Positions 1-10,186 of a stretch of DNA of 29,363 nt are shown one piece after another. Within the stretch, counting starts at the first letter, position 1, and the number at the start of each line of letters is the position of its first letter. The position numbers were made by a program, and so were the translations under genes. Under the pieces are notes generated by a model that was not told the DNA's origin, did not search any database, and worked only from the letters and a program-made list of their open reading frames with translations. Source of the stretch: Chara braunii (taxonomy: Eukaryota; Streptophyta; Charophyceae; Charales; Characeae); the NCBI GenBank assembly GCA_003427395.1, contig BFEA01000123.1, positions 1,687,379-1,716,741 of the forward strand. The letters are read 5' to 3'.

Positions 1-3000
1 GGGAGAGAAGGCGGGAAGTCAGATATGGATCTCCCACGTGCCGACTATGGTGGGCCTGATCAGTCATCCAAGGGATCGGTGGAAATCAGTACGAAATTCG
101 TTGGTCGGTAATCAATTATGAAGTGGTCCGTTGGAAGGAATTCCCATTGCCTCTCCGTAGAGAGCCATGGTTGCCACTGCAAGTTGTGTTGGTCATCCAA
201 TGTGCACAGTCTCTGACCCTGGTCCACCCATGAGTTGCGGAAGTTCTGTAGCAATTGTGTCTGCTTCGGTTCTTCCATTTCTTGTCTAAGTCTGGTTCTG
301 AGAGTTTTCCAGGCTTCTTGGGTCTGAGCTGTAATGGTGTCAGCAATAGTGGACCTTGCCTGTATGAATCCAAATGTTTGTTGGTTTCGTTCGTAGGCGC
401 ATCTCATACGCCAAGCTGCCATGAGGATTGTCAGCCTGGTGTATTGGAAAAGGTTGAGCATAAATTGTGTCCAGTTCGCTCCTTCAGGTGGCAGCTCTCC
501 CAGCAGGAGTGCTTTTATGCTTCACTGGCATGGCAGATGTTGTTTGGTGAAGTAGTGCCAAGCTGCATCCCACAAGGCCAGAGCCGGGCCGCCATGGGAC
601 AGTCCAACAAACAGTGTTCCAGAGTGGCCCTCTTTCTGGGCTGAATCATTTCACAATAGGTACACAGTGGGGAGAGCTGACCCTTTTGTTCCAGGTCGGT
701 CCTCGCCGTGATCCAGTCCGGGGTGGGCAAGCACCTATGGATGATTTGCCACTGTAGGGCTCTGTGGGATGTCGGTTTTATATGAGAGTAGGAGGACCAC
801 TTGAAGGAGTCAAAATCCTCTTTTCTTAAGGGCGAGTCCCTTTCCCACCTTCTGAGGATATTGTTCATGACGTGGTGTGGGGTCTGAGAAGCTCTGTACC
901 CCTTTTTAAACGTATATTGCCATGGGTACATCTTGGAGTCAGTTCCCCACTGCCACTCCCATTCCATCGGGTTGAACGGGAGGTGGGACAGAGGAATGGT
1001 CGGTTCGTATACATACCATGTTTCATCCTTGTCCTCCATCACCTGTATTCTGATGTAGTTCGTTGCCGGACGTTGGCAGTCTAGAGCTTCATCCCTCTTC
1101 ACTGGTGACCACCTTGCCCCTGGTAGGGCTGGGCGGTAGGCTTGCAGTTTGAGGGAGGTGGGATGTGCCTTATGCACTCTGTAGATAGTCATTGGGAGAT
1201 ACAGGTATTCTACTTCCACCACCCAGTCCCCAGTTTGGATTCGGGGTCCTTCCCTCAATACTCTCACCCATGCCAGTGGGATCGCTTCTTGCAGATCACG
1301 GAGGTCTTGAGCTACTTTGGGTCCGGGGCCCATTCTTTCTCCGATTTTGTCTTCCGTATGCCAATGGCCGTGTGATGGTCCCATATATCCCGTACCGAAA
1401 AGATTCCTTTTTTCACCCACTTTAGCCATTTAGAGTTGCGGCAGAGGGAGAGAGGCTTTCCATCATGGTCTTTTAGTTGGGGATGGCCAAATAGTGGTTG
1501 GCTTATGATTTCTTGCCATCTTAACGGTGTCGGTGTCCTCTTCGGGCCATGATCCCTCCATAGCCTGAGCAGTGTGGGCCAGAGCAGGTCCAAACGCAGA
1601 TCCCATCTGGCACTCGTTCTCCCTTCCGGATCCATGTTTAATTCTCCCCGGGAGGCAGCCGGGATGGACCAGGCTGGGTTGGTAAGCCATTCAAGTTGCA
1701 GAGGGTGTACTTGTTGGACTTGAGGTGAGGGGGGCGCCAGGCAGGAGATTTGAATGAGGGCGTATGGAGCCCATGGAATATCGTTGGCCATCAAGAGACG
1801 TATGAGAAATTTAAAGATAAGTCCTTGCCGGATCAATGACCCCTAATCCCCCGACATTCCTAGGACTGGCGACCACTTCCCATGAGACCCGTTTAATGCA
1901 TTTGGTGTCATTATGATCATTTTTCCATAAGTAGGATGTCACTGCCTGTTTGAGTTTTATGAGTTGCTTAGTCGTAAGGGGCCAGAAGGCCACCTTATAC
2001 CACATAGATGCGAAAATGAGATTGTTTACTGCCAGGACTCGGCCGACCAGCGAGGTGGGTTTGGCATCCCATCTTGTCATACGTTGAATAGCTATGTCCA
2101 CCAGTCTGTCCCCATGGTCAGGTAGTGGGCCCATAGCTGAGAGTCTCACTCCTAACACTCTGATTGTCGTTTCTTTGTCCCTCCGTGCCACTGGGGGGTT
2201 TGTGGGGGGGGCTGCCTGTATGGGGTCCAGCCACCAACCCTCCGTTTTGGTCCCCCAATTCACTCTCATGTCTGCTGCAGTCTCAAAGAGACGTATAGTA
2301 TGTGCCAGCGCTTGGAAGCTCTGGGCATCGACTCTGAACAACACCGTGAGATTATCCGCAAATAGGGAGGTCATAGGAATGAGATGGTATGGTATTTCGG
2401 GCACCTCGATTTTTTGGATGGCCAGGTTAGCTCTAATCATCGCCGCCAAGGCTTCCATAACTAGTACGAATAACATGGGTGCAATGGGGTCTCCCTGTCT
2501 GACCGATCTCTGGAGGCGGAACGTGGTGCCAAGTGACCATTAAGTGAGATGTTAGTCGTGGCCGTTATGTGCAGGATGCTGACCCATTTGCAGAATAGCG
2601 GTCCGAAATGCATTTTAGTTAAGCAGAGGTCCAGGAAGTCCCAGTCCACATGGTCATACGCTTTTTCGAAGTCGATGAATAGTATTGCCGCCTCAGCCTT
2701 CCTCTGTCGCGCATACCGAATAGTCTCGTTTACCAGCAGGATATTGTCCTGGATGTTTCGGTGTGGCATAAATCCGGATTGATCCGGGTGTATGAGGTGA
2801 GGCAATAGAGGGAGCAACCTATTCGCCCATGCTTTGGCGACTATTTTGTATGGTACTGGCAGGAGAGTGATTGGTCGATAGTTGTGAATTTCCTCCCGGT
2901 CCCCTTTCTTGTGTAACAGTGTTGTCACCCCTTGTCCTATCATGTCTCCGAAGGTTTCTTCGTGGAAAACTGCGTTCACATAGGTGGTGAAGTCATGCGA

Positions 3001-3824
3001 GAAGACGTCCCAGAAGTGGAGCCCGAATTCCTTGGGAAAAGCATCCAGGCCCGGTGTCTTTTCGTCATCCATATCCTGCAAAGCTCGGAGCAAGTCAAGG
3101 TGAGATAGGGGTTTGTCCAATTGGTTTCTTCGTTCAGTCGACACCATTGATGGTAGTGCATCTAGCAATGTATCCCTTGCTTCCTCCAGGGCTTGAGGAT
3201 GTGTCTGCCTCGTTTCTGATGTGAACAAGTGCTTATAATATGTGGAGGCATAATCCACAATCTGGTAGGCGTTAGTGGCAACAGGGCGGGTCTCATCGAA
3301 TGGGTGCTTGAGGGATGGCACCGCGTTTTGTCTGCTTTTTGCTTTTGTTTTTTGAAAGAAAGTTTTAGTCATCATTCCTTCAGCAGCGTCCCTGTTTATT
3401 CTTGCTTGTATCCGCCATTTCTGGGCTTGGGCGTCCATGTGTTCTTGTAGTTGGGTCCGCGCTCTTTGAAGCGCCTGGAAGGTAGATATGTCTAAGGGGT
3501 TGTCCATCAAGTGTTTGTCCCATTCTTCTAATTGGAGGATCAAATTGTCTAGTGCCGCCTTTTTATCCCTCGCTATTTTTATAGAGAGTTTCTTGATTCT
3601 CTCTCTAAGTTGCGCCACTCCGTTGTTGAACCATTGCACTATTGATCCATCCTGCGGTTTGGCACGATGTGCCGCTTCAGTTCTATGTGTCACCTCGCCC
3701 CTTGTCACCACACCGACATCTGCCCCACTGCTTCCTACCCCTTCCACCTGTGCGCCTTCCCCTAATATCTCGTGTGTTTCCATATACGTCCATATGTTAT
3801 GTTTGCGATCTAACTTCAATCCTC
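1..3824 (-). pseudogene. 5'-truncated, frameshifted LINE (L1-like) ORF2: reverse transcriptase plus C-terminal zinc-binding region
   Basis: This is a decayed non-LTR retrotransposon polyprotein read right to left. The first frame (about 3822-2535) carries the linker that follows the endonuclease and the early RT motifs, including 'LLPVPYKIVAKAWANRLLP', 'DQSGF' and 'FIDFEKAYDHVDWDFL' (about 2634-2690). The second frame (about 2535-1830) carries the QGDP-like motif and the catalytic box at 2351-2362, which reads FADN, where the family has FADD or YADD. The third frame covers about 1830-1320. The fourth (about 1320-527) includes an RVT-type zinc-binding segment with CxxC and HxxxxC spacing (about 578-667). 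The fifth frame covers 461-60. Similarity continues across each frame change, so I place frameshifts near 2535, 1830, 1320 and 527. No APE endonuclease is present and no ATG starts the first frame, so the copy is 5'-truncated near 3825. No 3' poly(A) is visible, so the 3' end lies left of the window. It cannot encode active enzyme. Confidence 0.9.
2351..2362 (-). other. RT catalytic box FADN (second Asp replaced by Asn)
   Basis: In the second LINE frame the codons read Phe-Ala-Asp-Asn followed by Leu-Thr-Val-Leu-Phe. In LINE reverse transcriptases this box is normally F/Y-A-D-D, and both aspartates hold catalytic metal ions. A single G-to-A change in the last codon's first base explains the substitution. 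It agrees with the frameshifts in showing a dead copy. Confidence 0.85.
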
Positions 3825-5140
3825 AACATTTATTGTAAAATGTGAGTCAAATCCTTTATATTCTGGAGTCCATTATGCTATTGCGCAATCCCTTAAAGTT
3901 CGACAAATTTGCATAGCGCCCCTCTGGCGGCCAACTTACCTTGTCGTGCCCCTGGGGCCTGTGAACTTTTATGCAAGGCCCCTGTCAGCAAGGGGCACAA
4001 CTTCTCGGGAAGCCCTTACTGGACCGCCAGTCCCATTCCACCAGGGCCTCTGTGATGTGCCCTCGTGACAGGTATGCGTCTTTTTTATATGCCCTTGCAA
4101 CATTCACGCGCCAGGAGGCAATCGTTAGCCCTTCAAGAAGACAAAACGATTCATCCAGGCATTCACTAACAATCTAAGCTAAGCATTTCATCTAAAAGGA
4201 AGAATCAATCAAGAACATGATAAAAAGAAGAAATTTTTTCTAGGCATTCCGCTGGTTAGTATCCGGGAGGGCAATGTTCTCTCAAAGCGACAAGAAGAGC
4301 AGAGATCGTCACAAGTTGAGCTCTCATTCCAAAACCCTTCGATTAGAAGTGGGTATTAATCCCGCTCGCAGACAGGTCATATTTATGATCATGCGAGAAG
4401 GCATTCATTCATTCAAAAAGGAGGAGGAGGGTAGACAAAGAATACAAAGTGGCTGGAGTACTTCGTGTTTTTAATCTGTGGAGGGGCGGGTAATCTCCTC
4501 GTTACCATCACTCCTGCAAGTGGAAGATTGCAACGGGAGTTGACCAACTCCGTGGATAAAAACTGTGGAGGGATGTCCTTCAGAAAAAGATCCTACTCAC
4601 ACAACGAAGATGAAGAGAAGAAACCAAAAACTATTCATACAATCATCATCCCCACACATGAACATTTATTAAGAAAATAACAGCAAGAGAATAAGGAATC
4701 ATTATCACCCGATGAGGAAGAACAAAAGCATTGATCCGACTAGGCAGCTTCACCAGCATTCGCACTCGTGCCCAATGTCATCCTAAAAGCGGGAAGGCGG
4801 GGCCAAAAAAAAAAGACATTAAACATTATCGCAAGATCACATGCATATATTTGTGAGTTAGACGTACATTCACCGTGCACTCATGCATACGTCCAAACTA
4901 AGAGAAAGATGGAATATACACTCGTTCGATTGAGACAATAAATCCGTGTCGTGCCATGCAGCTCTACTCAAAAGATAAGAGGAGGAAGAAGAAACAGATC
5001 CTTCCGCTTTCATGTTATCGCCCCAGGCCAACAAACCAATCACAACCACTTCTCACCTCGCTAGGGCACTAACGATTTCGGTCGCCACATACCCCGCGCT
5101 AAAACCCTAGCGGTCATCACCTCGTCCACCCAACTACTAC
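3825..5140. other. Intergenic DNA, no recognised gene
   Basis: This stretch lies between the truncated LINE end and a weak 64-codon ORF. Only short, low-quality ORFs are open. Near 3910-4000 the motif GCCCCT recurs several times; a similar motif recurs at 6200-6270. An AAACCCTAG sequence sits at 5102-5110. No tRNA, snRNA or transposon end was recognised. Confidence 0.6.
5102..5110 (+). promoter_or_regulatory. Telo-box-like AAACCCTAG
   Basis: The nonamer AAACCCTAG matches the plant telo-box core (AAACCCTA), which is common in promoters and 5' UTRs of translation-related plant genes. It lies about 31 bp upstream of an ATG at 5141 that opens a 64-codon Ser/Lys-rich frame with no recognised family (5141-5335). 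A single nonamer can occur by chance, so the regulatory role is weak inference. Confidence 0.2.
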
Positions 5141-5335
5141 ATGGATTCCCCCAAATCCTGCAGTCAATCACAGCGATCCAAAGCGCAATCCCGCAAAGCC
5201 GCAGCCGACTCGTCAGGACTTCCCAACCAATTGATCACCACCTCATCTAGCCACTACTCCAGTCGAGTTGGCAGATGCGTTGCGAGCGATGCGCTTACGA
5301 AATTTATAGTTGCGAAGAAAGCGGAGGAGTCATAA

Positions 5336-6194
5336 TAATGAGAGACATATGAGGGGAGAAAGAAGAGAAGGGGATGCACATGGGAGAGCCATGTAGATCG
5401 GATCGGAGTGATCATAGCCAAGTAGATCACATGAGGAGTTCATAGCCTCCTTACATGCCACAGTTGCAGTCTGACTTCTACGGGCACTCTGGGATCAACA
5501 GATCCATCTCTCGTGTAGATGAAGGCGAGAAAGGTGGTTACAAGAGACCGTATGAAGCAAAACCAAGATTCAACTAGATCAAGAAGGAGGAAACGGCGTG
5601 AAGGGATGGAGAAAAACACAATTATAGCTTGTCGATGATGGCACGAAGAAAAAGGGTTAAGTGCGTGAGGAAAGGTCGCATGCAAGAGCGCAACGCAAAA
5701 AGTTGCATTCACGTAGATTAAAAAAGGCACGAAACAGTTGCATGAAATGCCAGTGAATACGCGTCTAATTCCTAAAGCCAAATTGAAACCGAAAAGTTTA
5801 AAAGAAACTTTCGCACGCACATGCTAAGGGGCGCGGCTTCCTATGCCAATTCCTATTCTAACATTCATCAACAAAATTGCACAGGGTTGCAAGGACGTTT
5901 TCAAAAATTACATGCACAAGAAAAAGACTCGTCACAATATACCGAGAAAGGCATCTGTGAAAAGAAAAAGAATTGTGAGCGTCGGTGCCGTAACCCCGTT
6001 CACCCGTTCCCGGGGTCGGTCACCGGTCCCAGAAATTGTGACCAGTCGTAGTTCATAGAGGTTCACAGAGCGAGAACTGTGTTTTGTTTTTTGTTTTGGC
6101 TGGGGGGGGGTTGTTTGTTTTTACAGGTATGTGTGTGGTGTCCATGGGCACCTGCCCATAATTTTTTATTTTATTTTTTCCATTTTGGAAAAAA
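5336..6194. other. Intergenic DNA, no recognised gene
   Basis: The longest open frame (5440-5820, minus) is compositionally odd and carries no recognisable motif. Positions 6060-6190 are T- and G-rich with a G9 run near 6101. I see no gene or mobile-element end here. Confidence 0.5.
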
Positions 6195-6275
6195 TTGTCT
6201 GGTGCCCCTGTAGTTTCCATTATTTTGTGTGGTGCCCCTCCCAGGGCCGATTTACCCTGTGGCGCCCCTCTGACC
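6195..6275 (+). repeat. Spaced GGYGCCCCT motif
   Basis: GGTGCCCCT occurs near 6200 and 6231, and GGCGCCCCT near 6262, about 30 bp apart, separated by unrelated sequence. Related GCGCCCCT, GTGCCCCT and GGCCCCT words occur at 3915-3985. The regular spacing suggests a degenerate tandem array; function is unknown. Confidence 0.4.
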
Positions 6276-6402
6276 ACGATTCAAATTTCCCATAAAACCC
6301 CTGTGTCGGTTGGGCCACCCGTTCCAAATTTGCAATATGCCCCTACCGGTAGGGTGCATCTTTTCAGCGCACCTCTATGGCTACACACATTGCAGCCACT
6401 TC

Positions 6403-6509
<107 letters not shown>

Positions 6510-7480
6510 AGGAAACGCCCTCCACCAAAGGCCAGGGTTGTGGGCAAAAAGGACCCCCAAAGACCTATTTTCAAAAAAGAAAAAGAAAAAAAAACCTCGG
6601 AATACTCGTTTTTCCCCCTCATATAATAAACTCACGGGACTATCACCCGATTCGCCCCACAATTTTTTTTCTTTTTGCATGCCCTAAAAACCCACGAAAA
6701 TCACTGTCAGGGGTCGCGCACATATGAGTACAACGCCTGTTTTGTTTTGTATGCAAGTACCAAAAAAAAATGAAAAATTGTACGTCAGACACCTAGCACA
6801 ACATACTCCAGGACTCCCGTAATGGAAAAAGAAGAATGAATAGAATACAAAATTGCAGCTGCTGTATACCGTATACCCCCAGTGGACTGGCCGCACCGGG
6901 CTAGACTAGTACCAGACGCAGTACCGGACTGCACCAAATACATGGCCTGCGAGACCCACAAACTGGTCCCACACCCAAGCAGACACATAGCCAAAATAGT
7001 TTGGCCTATAGTCGAGTAAGGAGTACCGCTACAGACACAGCCAAAATAGCATGGCCTATTGTCAAGTAAGGAGTACCACTGCATGATCCTCAAACCTGTA
7101 GTGGATCGCAAAATCCATAAACACATTATCCACAAAAATAACGGAACTTTGCAATCGACAATATGAACAATCTAGGATGAGAAGCAAGCTCCATGCTAAA
7201 CACATGCTGTGCAGCCTAAGCTACATAATGTCCATAAACAAGAAAAGGAAACATCTGATATACTTAACTATCAGCAAGAACTGAGTAAAGCAAAATCCTA
7301 GCCAATAACAACTGTTACAGTGAGTAAAGCAAAATCCTAACTACTGAAATGAACTAAAATCTTACAAGTCCTGGAGGCCAACGGCTTCAATAATGAAGAA
7401 GCATAAGATATGTCACAAGGGGAAGTCAGGTCACTGAACCCCATGTAGTGGGATGGTCTCAGGGAACGGGTGAATGCAGC
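6510..7480. other. Intergenic DNA, no recognised gene
   Basis: Open frames are short and low-complexity. A local near-duplication occurs at about 6983-7075, where 'cagacacagccaaaatag'-like sequence appears twice about 50 bp apart. 'gagtaaagcaaaatcct' repeats at about 7282 and 7322. No RNA gene was recognised. Confidence 0.5.
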
Positions 7481-7639
7481 TTAAACCACCAACACTTGGC
7501 CCAACTATCGACCGCGGAAAAAAATAGAGTAGAAACGTTTCTAGTTGGATGAATTTGGGCGCTCCTGTAGTGGCCCGTACGTTTTCCTAAGATCGCGTAG
7601 CGTTAACGGGCACGACTTTAGGAAGTACTTGTGGTTTAA
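7481..7639. mobile_element. 159-bp foldback element with TTAA ends (MITE-like)
   Basis: The segment begins TTAAACCACCAACACTTGG and ends AAGTACTTGTGGTTTAA, imperfect inverted terminal repeats of about 17 bp. If the outer TTAA is the target duplication, the terminal repeat starts ACCACCARYACTT. The first ~85 bp match the reverse complement of 14337-14253, the leader of the gag-like ORF, at roughly 90 percent by eye. It has no coding capacity. A TTAA target duplication is characteristic of piggyBac-type elements, but the terminal sequence itself is not one I recognise. Confidence 0.65.
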
Positions 7640-7879
7640 GAATTGAAAGTCCTAGGGGCAGCCACGCACAATAATGGGTGGGGTCAACAGGCTTAGGGTG
7701 TGAGTGGTACGAAACACAACCACTAACCCTAATAGATCAACCATCAAGGTGGGCGATGCTTGAGACAAGGGTAATTCCATACAAGGTCTACCAGGAAAGG
7801 GAAGCTTGGAACATGAATGATATGCCTGGCTATAGGCAAAGGCGACGCAAGGGGTGTGATGCCATCACCGTGGGAGAAA

Positions 7880-8036
7880 ATGCACAACACTCGCCGAATA
7901 CCCATGAACTGTTGAAATACAGACCCGAGTTCGAATCCAGATGTTGGCACTTGGTGAGTAAGACCAAAATATTTTTGAATTGCCTTGGGCCAGTCACCTC
8001 AATGATGGTATCTCAAGACCGTCGCCCTTTTTTTGT
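7880..8036 (+). mobile_element. Possible tRNA-derived SINE (B-box and T-run)
   Basis: GAGTTCGAATCC at 7927-7938 matches a pol III B-box (GGTTCGANNCC) apart from one base. About 90 bp downstream there is a T7 run at 8028-8034 that could act as a pol III terminator. No convincing A-box was found and no target duplication could be set. A chance B-box is a real alternative. Confidence 0.25.
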
Positions 8037-8341
8037 TAAAAGAAAAGGATTAGAGCAGACTACAGACATGGAAATGTAAGGATAACATTACAGCCCATAT
8101 GCCTACACGCTACCAAGGGAGAACCCAAATCGGGGGAACTAGATGAATGCAATGTAGATAAAGATACATACAGATAGACAGACACACACACATATATATA
8201 TTGTCACATAACTATGAACTAAAAGAGCGCACTTAGCGAAACCAACGGCAGAAACAAAAAATTAAAAAACAAGACAAACATGAAGGGCACACTGAAACCA
8301 TTCATTTTCTCATTCTTCTTTTAACTCCCTCTTCACTGTGC

Positions 8342-8352
8342 CTCTCTCTCTC

Positions 8353-8432
<80 letters not shown>

Positions 8433-8433
8433 N

Positions 8434-8518
<85 letters not shown>
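8342..8518. repeat. Compound microsatellite (CT)n(TA)n(CA)n-N-(GA)n
   Basis: CT, TA and CA dinucleotide blocks run to 8432, a single undetermined base follows at 8433, then about 85 bp of GA. The N falls exactly at the CA-to-GA switch, so the true junction and lengths are probably uncertain in the assembly. Confidence 0.97.
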
Positions 8519-8522
<4 letters not shown>

Positions 8523-9053
8523 TATATATTATATGATAAACAGAAACATATGTATCGTCAAACAGAGCTGCCTGGTAAACTGTAGGCAGAGAGGGAGAAG
8601 AGGACAACAAACGAGGGGCTGTGACAAACTGTTTCATCGGAGTTTCACCGACTCATCAGGAGGCTGAACCCTCGACAGTCTGCGGAATTCCCTGACTGAT
8701 TACACTATAAGTGATAATCCACCTTAACCCCGGTTGTGGTTAAGCATCAACGACTGCCCGACAACTGATACCCTGAGGTGGGCACCAACCACTGCCCTCA
8801 AGGTACCTGTGACGAAAATCAATGACGAAAATCAAAGCATACTATCACTCACCACACCAGATGGAAAATTCTACAGATTGTCGGTTCACACCCCATCACA
8901 AGCCAGGAAAACACCCATGAAACAAAGAAAGGTCTGTCACAGCCAGAAAATACACTCCACACACGCCGCTGGCACTAGAAGCACAACATGGCCGCGTAGT
9001 GACGACCCCGACCACAGAAAATATATATTATATGATATATATGAGATACATAT
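8519..9053. other. Unassigned DNA between microsatellites
   Basis: A frame is open on the plus strand from 8734, but its second half is the GCN repeat and its first half has no recognised motif. The words 'atatatattatatgat' occur at both 8522 and 9020, probably reflecting local duplication. Nothing else was recognised. Confidence 0.4.
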
Positions 9054-9470
9054 ATCAACGGCAGCGGCAACAACAGCGGCAGCTGCAGTAGCATCAACAA
9101 CAGCGACAGTGGCAGCGGCAGCAGTAGCAGTGGCAGCAGCAGCAACAGCCGCAGCAACAGCCGCAGTGGCAGTAGTGGCAGCTGTGGTGGTGGTGGCAGG
9201 AGCAACAGCAGCAGAAATGGCAGCAGAGGCAACAGCTGCAGTGGCAGTGCCGCAGCCATGGTAGCGGCAGCGGATGCTGCACCCAACAGCAGCATCAGCA
9301 TCAGAGGCATCAGACGCAGTAGCCGCAGTGGCAGCAGATGCAGCAGCCACAGCAATAGCAGCAGCAGCAGTGGCAGCAGCAGTAGACGCGGCAGCAGCAG
9401 TGGCAGCAGCAGTAGACGCGGCAGCAGCAGCAGGCTGCCGCCGCTGCTGCAGCCGAAGCAGCAGTTCTGA
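9054..9470. repeat. GCN/GCA-rich trinucleotide region with an exact 30-bp tandem repeat
   Basis: Some 415 bp are built from GCA, GCC, ACA, GTA and GTG triplets. Positions 9361-9390 and 9391-9420 are identical 30-mers and a third copy begins at 9421. All six frames stay open over much of the block and give Ala, Ser, Leu or Cys homopolymers, so no coding claim can be made from openness. It may once have encoded a poly-Ala or poly-Gln tract. Confidence 0.9.
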
Positions 9471-10186
9471 GGTGGGAAGAGAGAGCATAAAGAGACACAG
9501 TAGAGGAGGGGAAGACACCCATAAGATTCCAGTAATGGCAGCATGAGTTTCAGTTTGGCTGCACCAAACACCACAATTCAAGGGTAGGGGTATTTACTAT
9601 CTATGCAGATGAGGAATCGAGATCATGCTGATTTTTTCGGGCAGTTCACAAACACAAATATCACTTCTTGTACTACGTCAATGAACAGAATTGACAGGTT
9701 GTAACAGAATTTACCCACGTCCACTCACGTTTACCCACGTTAAATTTTGCTGATGTTTACTTACCATGTGGTTATTTAATATTTACACATGGTGAGTAGT
9801 GAAGAACAGACACGATGCGGGTAGGCAGGCAGGACCTCGTGTTTGACCACCGTTCACACCTTTCCTCATTGTGTGTCATGCTCATTACCCACAACTGCAC
9901 AAAACTTTAATGCCAATCCAAGCCATGCCTTGCTAGATACCTTTGACAAACTATTGTGCATTTAATGTCTCAATTTCTCTCAAACACTCAACCCGTCCGA
10001 TGGTACACAGTATCCTCATCATCATGCTCGAGCATCACTTAGCTCAAATCTTCCTGTTCTATATGAATTTCAAATGTACTTGGCCTACATTGTGTCAGTT
10101 TTTCCCTAAGCAATTCCTTTCTATGGTACAGAGCATCCTTATCGCACCCACTGACTCAGAGCTCAGATCATCCTCTTTTCATTCTT
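9471..10186. other. Intergenic DNA downstream of the CxxC gene
   Basis: This AT-richer stretch lies 3' of the minus-strand gene that ends at 10187. 'ACCCACGT' occurs at 9713 and 9732 and 'TTTACCCACG' repeats; nothing else was recognised. It should contain the 3' UTR and polyadenylation signal of that gene if the annotated stop is the true one. Confidence 0.4.

Noticed and set aside
5141-5335. 64-codon frame as a small gene downstream of the telo-box-like site
   Set aside because: The start context is poor, no family or conserved motif was recognised, and length alone is not evidence. It is mentioned only under the regulatory site.
7927-7938. tRNA gene around GAGTTCGAATCC
   Set aside because: No acceptor stem, D-arm or anticodon arm could be folded around the B-box-like word; at most a SINE.
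8734-9581. Long poly-Ala, poly-Leu, poly-Cys and Ser-rich frames on both strands
   Set aside because: All six frames stay open through the GCN repeat. No non-repeat domain flanks it, so coding cannot be supported.
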